Below are positions 33,169-45,652 of a stretch of 64,000 bases of DNA, in pieces. A program made the position numbers and the translations under genes. Positions within the stretch are counted from its first letter, which is position 1. Each line of letters begins with the position of its first letter. Under the pieces are notes generated by a model. The model ran no database searches. It was not told where the DNA came from and saw only the letters and a list, made by a program, of their open reading frames with translations. The DNA is from Rhodanobacter sp. B05. GTDB lineage: Bacteria; Pseudomonadota; Gammaproteobacteria; Xanthomonadales; Rhodanobacteraceae. Where the stretch lies: NCBI RefSeq assembly GCF_002001085.1, contig NZ_MUNU01000008.1, positions 62,001 through 126,000 of the forward strand, given 5' to 3'.

Positions 33169-34844
33169 GCCAGTCAGCCTTGAGGAGACTGCCGGCGTGG
33201 CAGGCGCTGCAGCAGCACGCGGCGGTGATGAGCGAGCGCCACCTGCGCCAGCTGTTCGCGGATGACCCGGCTCGCGGCGAGGCCTTCCGCCTCGAGGACG
33301 TCGGCCTGTATCTGGATTACTCCAAGCAGCGTGTCGACGCCGACACCCTGCGCCTGCTGCGCGAGCTGGCCACCGCCTGCGAGCTGCCGCAGCGCACCGC
33401 GGCGATGTTCCGCGGCGAGCGCATCAACCGCACCGAGGATCGCGCCGTGCTGCACGTGGCGCTGCGGGCGCCGCGTGGCGAGCAGATCCTGGTCGACGGC
33501 CACGATGTGGTTCCCGACGTGCACGAAGTGCTGGACCGCATGGCGAAATTCGCCGACCGCGTGCGTGGCGGCCAGTGGCTGGGGCATACCGGCAAGCGCA
33601 TCCGCAACGTGATCAGCATCGGCATCGGCGGTTCCGATCTCGGCCCGGTGATGGCGTACGAGGCGCTGCGCGACTACAGCGAGCGGGCGATGACGTTCCG
33701 CTTCGTCTCCAACGTGGACGGCACCGACTTCGTCGAAGCCACCCGAGACCTGGACGCGGCCGAGACGCTGTTCATCGTCTGCTCCAAGACCTTCACCACG
33801 CTGGAAACGCTGACCAACGCGCACGCCGCGCGTGCGTGGAGCGTGGCGGCGCTGGGCGACGCCGATCCTGAAAAGAGCGGCGCGGTCGCGAAGCATTTCG
33901 TGGCGGTCTCCACCAATGCCGAAGGCGTGGCGAAGTTCGGCATCGACACCGCCAACATGTTCGGCTTCTGGGACTGGGTCGGCGGGCGCTACTCGATGGA
34001 TTCGGCGATCGGGCTGTCGACCATGCTGGCGATCGGGCCCGGGCATTTCCGCGAGATGCTGGCCGGCTTCCACGCCATGGACGAGCATTTCCGGCATGCC
34101 CCGACCGAGCGCAACCTGCCGCTGCTGATGGGCCTGCTGGCGATCTGGAACAACAACTTCCTGGATGCCGCCACCGTCGCGGTATTGCCCTACGAGCAAT
34201 ACCTGAAACGCTTCCCGGCCTATCTGCAACAGCTCACCATGGAGAGCAACGGCAAGCGCGTCACGCTCGACGGCACCGCGGTCGACTACGCCACCGGGCC
34301 GATCTACTGGGGCGAGCCGGGCACCAATGGCCAGCACTCGTTCTACCAGCTGATCCACCAGGGCACGCGCATCGTGCCGTGCGATTTCATCGGCTTCGGG
34401 CAGAGCCTGAACCCCTTGCCTGTTCAGGGCGGCGGCCAGCAGCACGACCTGCTGATGGCCAACCTGATCGCCCAGGGCGAGGCGCTGGCGTTCGGCAAGA
34501 GCGCGGACGAGGTGCGCGCCGAAGGCACGCCCGAAGTGCTGGTGCCGCATCGCACGTTTCCCGGCAACCGGCCCAGCACGACGATCCTGGCGCAGCGATT
34601 GACGCCGCATGTGCTGGGCAGCCTGATCGCCTTGTACGAGCACAGCGTCTTCGTGCAGGGCGTGATCTGGGGCATCGACTCGTTCGACCAGTGGGGCGTG
34701 GAGCTGGGCAAGCAACTGGCCAAAACCACGATTGCGGAACTGACCGCGAAGGACGAGCCGAAGCTCGCCCACGACAGTTCCACCAACACCCTGATCCGTC
34801 GTTACCGCCAGCTGCGCGACCACCCGACAACGGAACGTCCATGA
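33165..34844 (+). CDS. pgi: Glucose-6-phosphate isomerase
   Basis: 559 aa, interconverting glucose 6-phosphate and fructose 6-phosphate. The sugar-phosphate-binding SIS motif ([18 protein letters not shown]) and the family signature [15 protein letters not shown] are intact, as are the SKTFTTLET phosphate loop and the [14 protein letters not shown] active-site segment. The ATG at 33165 overlaps the tal stop by four bases and its own stop overlaps the pgm start in the same way, so tal-pgi-pgm are translationally coupled. The open frame continues upstream to 32832 inside tal, but that part is a shadow. Confidence 0.96.
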   Translation: MSQSALRRLPAWQALQQHAAVMSERHLRQLFADDPARGEAFRLEDVGLYLDYSKQRVDADTLRLLRELATACELPQRTAAMFRGERINRTEDRAVLHVALRAPRGEQILVDGHDVVPDVHEVLDRMAKFADRVRGGQWLGHTGKRIRNVISIGIGGSDLGPVMAYEALRDYSERAMTFRFVSNVDGTDFVEATRDLDAAETLFIVCSKTFTTLETLTNAHAARAWSVAALGDADPEKSGAVAKHFVAVSTNAEGVAKFGIDTANMFGFWDWVGGRYSMDSAIGLSTMLAIGPGHFREMLAGFHAMDEHFRHAPTERNLPLLMGLLAIWNNNFLDAATVAVLPYEQYLKRFPAYLQQLTMESNGKRVTLDGTAVDYATGPIYWGEPGTNGQHSFYQLIHQGTRIVPCDFIGFGQSLNPLPVQGGGQQHDLLMANLIAQGEALAFGKSADEVRAEGTPEVLVPHRTFPGNRPSTTILAQRLTPHVLGSLIALYEHSVFVQGVIWGIDSFDQWGVELGKQLAKTTIAELTAKDEPKLAHDSSTNTLIRRYRQLRDHPTTERP

Positions 34845-36508
34845 GCCAGAAGATCAGCCCGCTCGCCGGCAAGCCGGCACCGAAGTCGATCCTGGTCGAC
34901 GTGCCGAAGCTGCTGGCCGCCTATGTCGACCTGCAGCCCGATCCGTCGGTCGCCGCGCAACGCGTGGCGTTCGGCACGTCCGGCCATCGCGGCAGTTCGT
35001 TCGAGCGCGGCTTCAACGAATGGCACATCCTGGCGATCAGCCAGGCGATCTGCGAATACCGCAAGGGCAAGGGCATCGACGGCCCGCTGTTCATCGGCGC
35101 GGACACCCATGCCTTGTCGCAGCCGGCGCTGGAGAGTGCGCTGGAAGTGCTGGCGGCGAACGGTGTGCAGACGATGCTCTCCAGCGGTGGCGAGTTCACG
35201 CCCACGCCGGCGGTGTCGCACGCGATCCTGGTCTACAACAAACTGCATAGCAGCGGGGGACGCAACAGCGGTCTGGCCGACGGCATCGTGATCACGCCTT
35301 CGCACAATCCACCGGACAACGGCGGCTTCAAGTACAACCCGCCCAACGGCGGACCGGCCGATACCGACATCACCAACTGGGTGCAACAGCGCGCCAACGC
35401 GCTGCTCGAAGGTGGCCTGAAGGGGGTGAAGCGGATGCCGCTGGCGCAGGCGCGCAAGGCCGCCACCACGCACGACCACGATTTCCTCAACAACTATGTG
35501 GCCGACCTCGCCAACATCATCGACTTCGACGCGATCCGCGGCGCCGGCGTGCAGATGGGCGTCGATCCGCTGGGCGGCGCCGGCGTGCATTACTGGCAGC
35601 CGATCGCCGACCGCTACAAGCTCGACCTTACCGTGGTGAGCGCGGTGGTCGACTCGCAATTCGCGTTCATGACGGTGGACTGGGACGGCAAGATCCGCAT
35701 GGACCCGTCGTCGAGGTACGCGATGCAGCGGCTGATCGGCCTGAAGGACAAATACGACGTCGCGTTCGCCTGCGATACCGACCATGACCGCCACGGCGTC
35801 GTCACCCGCAGCAACGGCCTGATGGAGCCGAACCATTACCTGTCGGTGCTGATCGATTACCTGTTCCGGCACCGGCCGCAGTGGAGCGCGAACGCCGCCG
35901 TCGGCAAGACCGTGGTCAGCACCGCGCTGATCGACCGCGTGGCGCAGCGGCTGGGCCGCAAACTCTACGAAGTGCCGGTCGGTTTCAAGTGGTTTTCCGA
36001 AGGCCTGTTCGATGGCTCGCTCGGCTTCGGTTGCGAGGAAAGCGCGGGTGCGTCGCTGCTGCGCCACGACGGCTCGGTGTGGACCACTGACAAGGACGGC
36101 CTGGTGCCGGCCCTGTTGTCGGCCGAGATCACCGCGCGCGAAGGCAGGGACCCCGGCGAACTGTATGTGCAGCTGGCCGGCGAACTCGGCAAGCCGTTTG
36201 CCAACCGCGTCGACGCAGCCGCCACGCCCGAGCAGAAAGCGAAACTGGCCAGGTTGTCGCCCGCGCAGGTGAAGAGCGACCAGCTGGCGGGCGAGAAGAT
36301 CGAGCAGGTACTGGACAAGGCGCCCGGCAATGGCGCGCCGATCGGCGGCATCAAGGCGGTCGCCGCCAGCGGCTGGTTCGCCGCGCGGCCGTCCGGCACC
36401 GAGGCGATCTACAAGATCTACGCCGAAAGCTTCAAGGACGAGGCTCACCTCAAGAGCCTGCTTGCCGAGGCACAGCACATCGTCGATAGCGCGCTCGCAG
36501 CCGAATAA
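34841..36508 (+). CDS. pgm: Phosphoglucomutase (alpha-D-glucose phosphate-specific)
   Basis: 555 aa, interconverting glucose 1-phosphate and glucose 6-phosphate, which links central metabolism with glycogen, trehalose or UDP-glucose synthesis. The last fits the large glucan synthase in the same window. The catalytic phosphoserine loop is [12 protein letters not shown], the metal loop CDTDHDRHG, the sugar-specificity loop GCEESAGAS and the phosphate-binding loop [12 protein letters not shown]. The start overlaps the pgi stop. Confidence 0.95.
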   Translation: MSQKISPLAGKPAPKSILVDVPKLLAAYVDLQPDPSVAAQRVAFGTSGHRGSSFERGFNEWHILAISQAICEYRKGKGIDGPLFIGADTHALSQPALESALEVLAANGVQTMLSSGGEFTPTPAVSHAILVYNKLHSSGGRNSGLADGIVITPSHNPPDNGGFKYNPPNGGPADTDITNWVQQRANALLEGGLKGVKRMPLAQARKAATTHDHDFLNNYVADLANIIDFDAIRGAGVQMGVDPLGGAGVHYWQPIADRYKLDLTVVSAVVDSQFAFMTVDWDGKIRMDPSSRYAMQRLIGLKDKYDVAFACDTDHDRHGVVTRSNGLMEPNHYLSVLIDYLFRHRPQWSANAAVGKTVVSTALIDRVAQRLGRKLYEVPVGFKWFSEGLFDGSLGFGCEESAGASLLRHDGSVWTTDKDGLVPALLSAEITAREGRDPGELYVQLAGELGKPFANRVDAAATPEQKAKLARLSPAQVKSDQLAGEKIEQVLDKAPGNGAPIGGIKAVAASGWFAARPSGTEAIYKIYAESFKDEAHLKSLLAEAQHIVDSALAAE

Positions 36509-36582
36509 GCGCAAACTCGACATCATGCGTCGGCGCATGAAGACGCCAAGGTCATGCGCTTCCACCTTAGCGGAGTCCTGCC

Positions 36583-37125
36583 TTGCCCATCGACCAACCG
36601 AAGCCTCGCTTTGCGCCCGCCATTCGCCGGATGCACTGGCTGATTTTCTCTCTGGTGCTGCTGGCTTACGTGTTCATCAACCTGTTCGAACTGTTCGCCA
36701 AGGGCAGCCCCACCCGCGCCAACGTGCTTGGCGCTCACTACCTCGTCGGCCTTGCGGTGCTGCTGCTGATTCTGCCGAGGCTGGCGTTGCGCCTGCGCGG
36801 TGGTCGGCCGCCGGTGACGCCGGCGCCTCCGCGCTGGAGCGAGCTGCTGGGCAAGCTCACGCACGTGGCGCTTTACGCGTTCCTGTTGGTCCAACCCATC
36901 CTGGGGGTGATCACCCTGCAGATCGAGGGCAAGCCGGTCGCGCTGTTCGGCATGACCCTGCTGCCCTCGTTCGTGAGCCAGCCTGACCGCGCGTTGGGGC
37001 ATCGTTTCGAGGACATCCATTCCACTCTCGGCACCGTTTTCTACTATGTCATCGCGTTGCATATCCTGGCTGCGCTGTGGCACCACTTCGGCCGCCGCGA
37101 CGACACCTTGAAGCGGATGGTTTGA
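36583..37125 (+). CDS. Cytochrome b561 family protein
   Basis: 180 aa from a TTG at 36583 (next to CGGAGTCC). It has four membrane helices, about residues 17-38, 51-70, 88-110 and 142-164. Conserved His residues that can bind two b-type hemes are in RRMHWLIFS, GAHYLVGLAVL, LTHVALYAFLL and IALHILAALWHH. Such proteins pass electrons between quinol and superoxide or periplasmic acceptors. It is separated from pgm by 74 bases and is probably a distinct unit. Confidence 0.87.
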   Translation: MPIDQPKPRFAPAIRRMHWLIFSLVLLAYVFINLFELFAKGSPTRANVLGAHYLVGLAVLLLILPRLALRLRGGRPPVTPAPPRWSELLGKLTHVALYAFLLVQPILGVITLQIEGKPVALFGMTLLPSFVSQPDRALGHRFEDIHSTLGTVFYYVIALHILAALWHHFGRRDDTLKRMV

Positions 37126-37177
37126 TCCCATCGGCGCGTGAACAGCGCCGTGCCACTGCAGCCACGGAATCCACCGC

Positions 37178-37876
37178 ATGCATCGACGCCGCCACCACGA
37201 ACGTCACGTCACGGGTCGCATGGGTTGGTTGCGGGCGTCCGTGCTCGGCGCCAACGACGGGATCGTCTCCACCGCCAGCCTGGTGCTCGGCGTGGCCGCT
37301 GCGCACGCCGACCGCAGCAACATTCTGACCGCCGGCCTGGCCGGCCTGGTCGCCGGGGCGATGTCGATGGCTGCCGGTGAATACGTGTCGGTGCATTCGC
37401 AGGCCGATAGCGAAAAGGCCGAACTGGACAGGGAGCGCCACGAGCTGCAGACCGACGTCGACGGAGAACACCGGGAACTGGCTGCCATCTACATGGCACG
37501 CGGCCTGGAGCCGGCGCTGGCCCGACGGGTGGCCGTGCAGTTGATGGCGCACGACGCACTTGATGCCCATGCGCGCGACGAACTGGGCATCACCGAAGCA
37601 TTGCGCGCCCGCCCGCTGCAGGCCGCCGGCGCGTCCGCACTGAGCTTCGCGGCGGGCGCGCTGCTGCCGCTGCTGGTGGCCGCGCTGGCCCCCGCCAGCG
37701 GCTTGTTGCCTCTGGTGTTCGCGGCCTCACTGCTGTTTCTGGCCGTACTCGGCGGCATAGCGGCCCGTGCGGGCGGCGCCGCCATCGGCACTGGCATGTT
37801 GCGCATCGCCTTCTGGGGTGCGCTGGCCATGATCATTACCGCCGCTGCAGGCAAACTGTTCGGCGCGATCGGGTAG
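37178..37876 (+). CDS. VIT1/CCC1-family membrane protein (metal transporter-like)
   Basis: 232 aa with the two hallmark helices of the VIT family: GANDGIVSTASLVLGVAAA and LVAGAMSMAAGEYVSV. A charged cytoplasmic region (residues about 68-120, Glu/Asp/Arg rich) precedes three C-terminal helices (about 150-172, 174-196, 206-228). Eukaryotic members move Fe2+ and Mn2+ into vacuoles, and bacterial members are mostly uncharacterised. The start codon follows the cytochrome b561 gene by 52 bases. Confidence 0.87.
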   Translation: MHRRRHHERHVTGRMGWLRASVLGANDGIVSTASLVLGVAAAHADRSNILTAGLAGLVAGAMSMAAGEYVSVHSQADSEKAELDRERHELQTDVDGEHRELAAIYMARGLEPALARRVAVQLMAHDALDAHARDELGITEALRARPLQAAGASALSFAAGALLPLLVAALAPASGLLPLVFAASLLFLAVLGGIAARAGGAAIGTGMLRIAFWGALAMIITAAAGKLFGAIG

Positions 37877-38378
37877 GCGACACCTTTCGACCCATCAGTT
37901 GGCCGCCGATGGACGTGCCGGCAGGCGGGCGCGTGGCCTACGGGGTGATGATGCAGAACGAGCGACCGGGACCACCCTGACCCCCGACCTTGGCCAACAA
38001 GCATCCGCCATCATGGCGCCGGTCCGTGCCGTTGCCATCGCCGCCGTCTCCGCAAGGCAGGTTGCCGCGCAAACATTTTTTTCGCCGGATCAAGGGTAAC
38101 TCCCCCGCGCTGACGCTGTTCGCACGGGTCGCGATCTGCCTGGTGGGCTGCCCGGCGGGCGGGCATCTGCATAACCGGCAGCTTGCCGCACATGGCCACG
38201 CACTTGCCCGCCATTGGCGGAACGTGCCAGGCAGCAGCTATCTGGAGAAGCCGGCGAGCATGAAACCGGCGACGCCAACGATTGCGTGCCGCGGCGCCCG
38301 TCGTTTGACGGCGGCTTTACCCGCACGCGATCACACTACCCACTCAAGGCGGCCGCCTTGCCTACCACGGGATCCCAC
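37877..38378. other. Long intergenic region upstream of tkt
   Basis: 502 bases without a supported gene. Short frames on both strands have shadow composition. A T-rich stretch (CATTTTTTTCGCC around 38068-38080) could belong to a promoter or terminator, but I cannot identify paired elements. The tkt frame stays open to 38214 without resembling transketolase before 38379. Confidence 0.45.
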
Positions 38379-40430
38379 ATGACCGATTCGTCGCTGGACC
38401 AGCAGTGCATCAACACGCTTCGCTTCCTCTCGGTGGACATGGTGCAGAAGGCGGACAGTGGCCATCCCGGCCTGCCGCTCGACGCGGCGCCGATGGCCTA
38501 TGTGTTGTGGACGAAGCACATGAAATATCACCCGGCCGATCCGCAGTGGGCCGATCGTGATCGCTTCGTGCTGTCCGCCGGACATGGTTCGGCCCTGCTC
38601 TACAGCCTGCTGCACATGACCGGCTACGGCGTGTCGCTGGACGACATCAAGCAGTTCCGCCAATGGGGCAGCAAGACGCCGGGGCATCCCGAATACGGCC
38701 ACACGCCGGGCGTGGAAGTCACCACCGGCCCGCTCGGCCAGGGCCTGGCCAACGCGGTGGGCATGGCGATCGGCGAGGCGCAGCTGGCGGCGACCTACAA
38801 CCGCGACGGCCACACGGTGATCGATCACCGCACCTGGGTGATCGTCGGTGACGGCGACCTGATGGAAGGCGTGGCGTCGGAGGCCGCCTCGCTGGCCGGC
38901 CATCTGAAACTCGGCAAGCTGGTGTGCCTGTACGACGACAACTACGTGACGCTGGCCGCCGGTACCGATATCACCTTCACCGAAGATCGGGCAAAGCGCT
39001 TCGAGGCGTATGGCTGGCAGACGATCAAGGTCGCCGACGGCAACGACGTCGCCGCGATCGACGCCGCGTTGAATGAAGCCGTGGCCGACACCGCGCGACC
39101 GACCCTGATCCTGGTGCGCACCCACATCGGCTATGGCTCGCCGAAGCAGGACAGTTTCAAGGCGCACGGTTCGCCGCTGGGCGTCGAGGAGGTGAAGGCG
39201 ACCAAGCAGAAGCTGGGCTGGCCGCTGGAGCCGGATTTCCTGGTCCCCGAGCCGGCGCTGCAGCATTTCCGCGAGGCCCAGGCGCGCGGCCAGCAGGCGC
39301 AGGACGACTGGAATGGACGTCTGGACGGCTATGCCAAGGCCTTCCCCGAGCTCGCCGGCGAACTTCGCGCGCGGCTGCATGGCGAGCTTCCGGACGGCTG
39401 GGACAGCGACATCCCGGTATTCGCTGCTGACGCCAAGGGCATCGCCACGCGCGAGGCCGGCGGCAAGGTGATGAATGCGATCGCGCCGAAGCTAGCCGCG
39501 CTGTTCGGCGGCTCGGCCGATCTGGACTCCTCCACCTTCACCAACCTCAAGGGCTTCGGCGACTTCAACCCTGCGGTCACCAAGGGCGAAGACACTCAGG
39601 GCTCGGACAGCGCCGGCTGGAGCGATGCCGGGCGCAACCTGCACTTCGGCGTGCGCGAACATGCGATGGGCGCGATCGTCAACGGGCTCGCCGTGCATGG
39701 CGGCTTCGTGCCGTACGGCTCGACCTTCCTGATCTTCTCCGACTACATGCGCCCGGCGATCCGCCTCGCTGCGCTGATGGGCGTGCATGCGATCCACGTG
39801 TTCACCCATGACAGCATCGCGCTGGGCGAAGACGGCCCCACCCATCAGCCGGTCGAGCAGCTGGCCAGCCTGCGTGCGATTCCCAACCTCACCGTGATCC
39901 GTCCGGCCGACGCCAACGAGACGGCGGTGGCGTGGAAAGTGGCGGTCGCCACGACCGGTCGGCCGGTACTGTTCGCGCTGTCGCGGCAGAAGCTGCCCAC
40001 GCTCGATCGCACGCGCTACGCCAGCGCGGACGGCGTGCGCCAGGGCGCCTACGTGCTGAGCGACGCGAAGGACGGCAAGCCGGCCCTGATCCTGATCGCC
40101 AGCGGCTCCGAAGTGAGTCTGATCCTGGAAGCCGCCGCGCAGCTCGAAGCTCGCGGCATCGCCGTGCGCTGCGTGTCGATGCCGAGCTGGGAACTGTTCG
40201 AGGCGCAGCCGCAAAGCTATCGCGATGAGGTATTGCCGCCGGACGTCAGCGCCCGGCTGGCGGTGGAAATGGGCGTGGCCCAGGGCTGGCGTCGCTACAC
40301 CGGCGAGCATGGCGACATGCTGGGCATCGACCGCTTCGGCGCCTCGGCCCCGGCCGACGCGCTGCTGCGCGAGTACGGCTTCACCGTCGAGAACGTGGTG
40401 CAGCGGGCGAAGGCACTGCTGCAGAAATGA
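38379..40430 (+). CDS. tkt: Transketolase
   Basis: 683 aa from the ATG at 38379. A thiamine-diphosphate enzyme that moves two-carbon units in the non-oxidative pentose phosphate pathway. The N-terminal AIL/SADSGHPG region reads [17 protein letters not shown], the TPP/Mg motif is [20 protein letters not shown], and the pyrimidine-domain motif with the catalytic Glu is [11 protein letters not shown]. The substrate His region [16 protein letters not shown] is present. It is plus-strand and convergent with the Entner-Doudoroff operon, 37 bases from the eda stop. Confidence 0.96.
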   Translation: MTDSSLDQQCINTLRFLSVDMVQKADSGHPGLPLDAAPMAYVLWTKHMKYHPADPQWADRDRFVLSAGHGSALLYSLLHMTGYGVSLDDIKQFRQWGSKTPGHPEYGHTPGVEVTTGPLGQGLANAVGMAIGEAQLAATYNRDGHTVIDHRTWVIVGDGDLMEGVASEAASLAGHLKLGKLVCLYDDNYVTLAAGTDITFTEDRAKRFEAYGWQTIKVADGNDVAAIDAALNEAVADTARPTLILVRTHIGYGSPKQDSFKAHGSPLGVEEVKATKQKLGWPLEPDFLVPEPALQHFREAQARGQQAQDDWNGRLDGYAKAFPELAGELRARLHGELPDGWDSDIPVFAADAKGIATREAGGKVMNAIAPKLAALFGGSADLDSSTFTNLKGFGDFNPAVTKGEDTQGSDSAGWSDAGRNLHFGVREHAMGAIVNGLAVHGGFVPYGSTFLIFSDYMRPAIRLAALMGVHAIHVFTHDSIALGEDGPTHQPVEQLASLRAIPNLTVIRPADANETAVAWKVAVATTGRPVLFALSRQKLPTLDRTRYASADGVRQGAYVLSDAKDGKPALILIASGSEVSLILEAAAQLEARGIAVRCVSMPSWELFEAQPQSYRDEVLPPDVSARLAVEMGVAQGWRRYTGEHGDMLGIDRFGASAPADALLREYGFTVENVVQRAKALLQK

Positions 40431-40467
40431 TGCGCGGGGTCAGGCGCGCGCGGCCTGCCTGACCTCG

Positions 40468-41109
40468 TCAGAGGCGGGCCGCCTCGCGCGCCAGCAACTC
40501 GATGCCGGCCCAGTCGCCGGCGCCGAGTTTGTCCGCCGGCGTGAGCCACGAGCCGCCCACGCAGAGCACGTTGGGCAGCGCCAGGAAATCCGCGGCATTG
40601 GTCAGGCTGATGCCGCCGGTGGGGCAGAAGCGGATCTGCGGCAGCGGACTGGCCCAGGCGCCGAGCAGCTTGTGGCCGCCGGCCGGCACTGCGGGGAAGA
40701 ACTTCAGGTGGCGATAGCCGCGTTCGAGCAGGCTCATCGCCTCGCTGGCGGTGGCCGCGCCGGGCAGCAGCGGCAGCGCGCTGTCCTCGGCCGCATCGAG
40801 CAGGTACGGCGAGATGCCTGGCGATACCGCGAAGCGTGCGCCGGCCTGTTGCGCGGCATGCAGGTCGGTTGCGCTCAGCACCGTGCCGACACCCACCACG
40901 GCGCCTTCGACCTCGGCGGCGATCGCACGGATCGCCTCCAGCGCCACCGGCGTGCGCAGGGTCACCTCGATCGCCGGGGTGCCGCCGGCGACCAGCGCGC
41001 GGGCCATCGGCACCGCGGCCTTCAAGTCATGGATCACCACCACCGGGATGACCCGGGCCAGGCGCATGGTGGCTTCGATTTGCTGCTGCTTCTGCTCGAT
41101 CAGGCTCAT
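40468..41109 (-). CDS. eda: 2-dehydro-3-deoxy-phosphogluconate (KDPG) aldolase
   Basis: 213 aa class I aldolase that splits KDPG to pyruvate and glyceraldehyde 3-phosphate, the last Entner-Doudoroff step. The catalytic Glu is in AIEVTLRTP, the Schiff-base Lys in RHLKFFPAVPAGG, and the phosphate loop in RFCPTGGIS. The length is typical. It is the last gene of the minus-strand zwf-pgl-edd-eda series and is separated from edd by 150 bases holding a perfect 29-bp inverted repeat. Confidence 0.95.
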   Translation of the reverse strand: MSLIEQKQQQIEATMRLARVIPVVVIHDLKAAVPMARALVAGGTPAIEVTLRTPVALEAIRAIAAEVEGAVVGVGTVLSATDLHAAQQAGARFAVSPGISPYLLDAAEDSALPLLPGAATASEAMSLLERGYRHLKFFPAVPAGGHKLLGAWASPLPQIRFCPTGGISLTNAADFLALPNVLCVGGSWLTPADKLGAGDWAGIELLAREAARL

Positions 41110-41136
41110 GGTCGGTTCGCTGTGATCTGGTGGTAG

Positions 41137-41246
41137 GTAGGAGCCCGCTCGCGGGCGATGCTCTTCACACGGGATTCGGGATGACCAGACATTCGTCTGT
41201 TGAAAGCCGGGATTCGCAAGAGCATCGCCCGCGAGCGGGCTCCTAC
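41137..41246. repeat. Perfect 29-bp inverted repeat between edd and eda (REP-like)
   Basis: Arms at 41137-41165 and 41218-41246 are exact reverse complements, with a 52-base loop. The arm begins GTAGGAGCCCGCTCGCGGGC, itself containing a smaller CCCGC-T-CGCGGG type dyad. It resembles the REP doublets common in intergenic DNA of this group. Transcribed, it would form a very stable hairpin inside the edd-eda message. Confidence 0.93.
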
Positions 41247-41259
41247 GACGAGATTGAGG

Positions 41260-43077
<1,818 letters not shown>

Positions 43078-43141
43078 GGTCTGGATCCGGAATCGTTGAG
43101 AGAAAAGGCGGAAGCGCAAGCAACAGCATGCGTTCCATGAT

Positions 43142-43287
43142 GTCGACAAGGCGCTTTCCTGCGCCTTGTCGACTCGGCTCGTCCGGCTATCGCCTGACGA
43201 GCCTCCGACCGAGCAACGACTTGCGTCGTTACTCGGCGAGCGACCCATCCGTGGGTCGCTTAGCCGGCGGCTTTCAGCCGCCGGCTA
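43142..43287. repeat. Five tandem hairpins of different sequence between pgl and edd
   Basis: In 146 bases there are five successive inverted repeats: 43142-43173 (13-bp arms GTCGACAAGGCGC, 6-base loop); 43176-43203 (8-bp arms GGCTCGTC); 43210-43235 (11-bp arms, one mismatch, 4-base loop); 43240-43259 (8-bp arms GCGACCCA, 4-base loop); 43261-43287 (12-bp arms TAGCCGGCGGCT, 3-base loop). The arms are unrelated to one another. The last hairpin contains the pgl stop codon. Confidence 0.92.
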
Positions 43288-43998
43288 AGGGCACCAGTAC
43301 ACCGCCACCGGCACGCGTTGCTGGGTCAGCACGGCGCGCACCGGGTAATCGCGCGCGGCGCCGAGGCCGAGCCGGGCATCGGCGAGCAGGTCGCGCTTCT
43401 TCTCGCCGGACACCAGCAGGTACAGCGCGCGGGTTTCGAGCAGGGTGGGCAGGGTCAGCGTGATGCGCGGCTCGCCGGCGTCGGGCGCATGCATCGGCAG
43501 CACGCGTGTCTTGCCGTGCAGATCCAGCGCCTCGGCCAGGTGATCGCCACCGGGAAAGAACGAGGCGGTGTGACCGTCCTCGCCCATGCCCAGCACCACC
43601 ACGTCGAACGGCAGCGGCAGTGCGTCGATGCGCGCGTTGGCTTCGGCCAGGCCGGTTTCCGGGGTGGCGTCGCCGGTGTATAGAGGAATCAGTCGGGCAC
43701 GGCTCGCGGCGTTTTGCAGCAAGTGCGATTTCACCAGTCGTGCGTTCGAGCGTTCGTCGCTGTCCGGCACCCAGCGTTCGTCCACCAGGGTCACCAGCAC
43801 CTTCGTCCAGTCCAGCTTTTCGCGCGAAAGACGCTCGAAGAAATCCTTCGGCGTGCTGCCACCGGATACGGCCAGCACGGCGTGGTCGCGTTCGCTCAGG
43901 GCGGTGCGCAGGCGTTCGGCCACGCGCTCGGCCAGTGCCCGGGCCTGGGCCTGGCTGTCGGTGAAGCTGTGGGTGGTGACGTTCAGTGGCGTGCTCAT
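43285..43998 (-). CDS. pgl: 6-phosphogluconolactonase
   Basis: 237 aa, DevB/SOL type, hydrolysing 6-phosphogluconolactone between the zwf and edd steps. VSGGSTPKDFFERL at the N-terminus, LVDERWVPDSDERSN and GMGEDGHTASFFPG are the family motifs with the active-site Asp, Arg and His residues. The gene is 87 bases after zwf2 on the minus strand. Its last codons and stop lie in the first (transcript order) of a run of five hairpins. Confidence 0.95.
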   Translation of the reverse strand: MSTPLNVTTHSFTDSQAQARALAERVAERLRTALSERDHAVLAVSGGSTPKDFFERLSREKLDWTKVLVTLVDERWVPDSDERSNARLVKSHLLQNAASRARLIPLYTGDATPETGLAEANARIDALPLPFDVVVLGMGEDGHTASFFPGGDHLAEALDLHGKTRVLPMHAPDAGEPRITLTLPTLLETRALYLLVSGEKKRDLLADARLGLGAARDYPVRAVLTQQRVPVAVYWCP

Positions 43999-44085
43999 GG
44001 CGGATCGGGCTACGGGGTGGGCGGGACGGGGCAGCCTGCCGCAACAGGTGCAGGCAGCGGGTGAAGCGCGGGTAAAGACGGACGT

Positions 44086-45549
44086 CTATTCATTGTCGTC
44101 GTGCCAGGTGCGACCGTCGCGCTCGATCAGCGCCACCGAGGCGCTCGGCCCCCAGCTGCCGGCCGCGTAGGGACGCGGCGTCTCGCCGCTGGCCGACCAC
44201 GCGGCCAGGATCGGACCGGCCCAGCGCCATGCGGCCTCGACCTCGTCGCGACGCATGAACAGGGTTGGGTTGCCGCGCACGACGTCGAGCAGCAGGCGTT
44301 CGTACGCATCGGGCTGCTGCACGCCGAACGCCTCGGCGAAGCTCATGTCCAGCGGCACGTGACGCAGGCGCAGGCCGCCGGGGCCGGGGTGCTTGATCGT
44401 CAGCCACAGCTTCACGCCTTCGTCCGGCTGCAGCCGCAGCACCAGCCGGTTCTGTGCCAGCGTGCCGGAGCCGGCGGCGAAGATCGAATGCGGCACTGGC
44501 TTGAATGTCACCACGATTTCCGAGACCCGTTCCGGCATGCGTTTGCCGGTGCGCAGGTAGAACGGCACGCCGGCCCAGCGCCAGTTGGCGATCTCCGCCT
44601 TCAGCGCCACGAAGGTCTCGGTGTTGGACCTGGTGTTGCCCAGTTCCTCCTGGTAACCCGGCACGTGGTCGCCTTCGGCGACGCCGGCGCGGTACTGGCC
44701 GCGCACGGTGAGCGAGCCCACGTTGGCGTCGCCGATCGGCCTGAGCGCGTTGAGCACCTTCAGCTTCTCGTCGCGCACCGCGTCCGGCGCCAGCGACGAC
44801 GGCGGTTCCATCGCCACCATGCACAACAGCTGCAGCATGTGGTTCTGCACCATGTCGCGCAGCGCGCCGGCATGGTCGTAGTAACCGGCGCGGTGGCCCA
44901 CGCCGACGGTTTCGGCGACGGTGATCTGCACGTGGTCGATGTGCGCCGAGTTCCACAGCGGCTCGAACAAGGCGTTGCCGAAGCGCAGCACCAGCAGGTT
45001 CTGCACGGTTTCCTTGCCGAGGTAGTGGTCGATGCGGAAGGTCTGCGATTCGCTGAAGACCTTGCCCACCGCGTCGTTGATGCGGTTCGCGCTGTCCAGG
45101 TCGCGGCCGATGGGTTTTTCCATCACCACGCGCGATTGCCCCAGGTTCAGCCCGTGCTCGCCAAGGCGCCGGCACAGGTCGACGAAAAGCTCGGGCGAGG
45201 TGGACAGGTAGAACACCCGCACGTGTTCGGGCTCGGCCTTGATCAGCGCGGCGAAGTCGTCCCAGCCGTCGTCCTTGCGCGCATCGAGCGGACGGTAGAA
45301 CACCTGCTTCAGGAATTCGTCGAGCTTGGCGGCATCGCAGATCTTCAGCAGCGCCTCGCGCAGTTGCGCGCGGTAGCCGGCGTCGTCAAGCGCCTCGCGG
45401 GCGATCCCGACGATGCGGCTGCTGGCCGGAATCTGGCCGTCGAGAAAGCGGTGGAACAGGGCCGGCAGCAGCTTGCGCACGGCGAGGTCGCCGGTGCCGC
45501 CGAAGATGACCAGGTCGAACGGTTCTACCGATTGCTGGGAAGCTGTCAC
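44086..45549 (-). CDS. zwf: Glucose-6-phosphate dehydrogenase (second copy, Entner-Doudoroff operon)
   Basis: 487 aa, the standard length. FGGTGDLAVRKLLPALFH is the nucleotide-binding loop, RIDHYLGKETVQNLL the substrate and catalytic segment, and VPFYLRTGKRMPERV the conserved C-terminal region. It is the first gene of the minus-strand zwf-pgl-edd-eda operon and is divergent from the GntR regulator gene, so the 226 bases between the two starts hold both promoters. It differs markedly from zwf1 at 29919-31325, so the two are not a recent duplication. Confidence 0.96.
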   Translation of the reverse strand: MTASQQSVEPFDLVIFGGTGDLAVRKLLPALFHRFLDGQIPASSRIVGIAREALDDAGYRAQLREALLKICDAAKLDEFLKQVFYRPLDARKDDGWDDFAALIKAEPEHVRVFYLSTSPELFVDLCRRLGEHGLNLGQSRVVMEKPIGRDLDSANRINDAVGKVFSESQTFRIDHYLGKETVQNLLVLRFGNALFEPLWNSAHIDHVQITVAETVGVGHRAGYYDHAGALRDMVQNHMLQLLCMVAMEPPSSLAPDAVRDEKLKVLNALRPIGDANVGSLTVRGQYRAGVAEGDHVPGYQEELGNTRSNTETFVALKAEIANWRWAGVPFYLRTGKRMPERVSEIVVTFKPVPHSIFAAGSGTLAQNRLVLRLQPDEGVKLWLTIKHPGPGGLRLRHVPLDMSFAEAFGVQQPDAYERLLLDVVRGNPTLFMRRDEVEAAWRWAGPILAAWSASGETPRPYAAGSWGPSASVALIERDGRTWHDDNE

Positions 45550-45624
45550 GCGAGTACCTCGACACGTTGCCGGTGGTGGGCAGGGGCCTGCATCGCGGCG
45601 CCTGCGCCGGGTGGGCGATGATCA

Positions 45625-45652
45625 TACCAGTGAAATACCACCAAAACTACCA
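45625..45652. promoter_or_regulatory. Three TACCA repeats between zwf2 and the GntR gene
   Basis: TACCA occurs at 45625, 45636 and 45648, about one helical turn apart (11 and 12 bases). TACCA/TGGTA half-sites are common in operators of GntR/HutC regulators, and a related TTGGTATTG lies just before the gntR start (near 45759-45767). No complete palindrome is seen, so the operator call is tentative. Confidence 0.4.

Noticed and set aside
38214..38378. Longer transketolase starting at 38214
   Set aside because: The extra 55 residues have no homology-like pattern and the ATG at 38379 gives the standard N-terminus.
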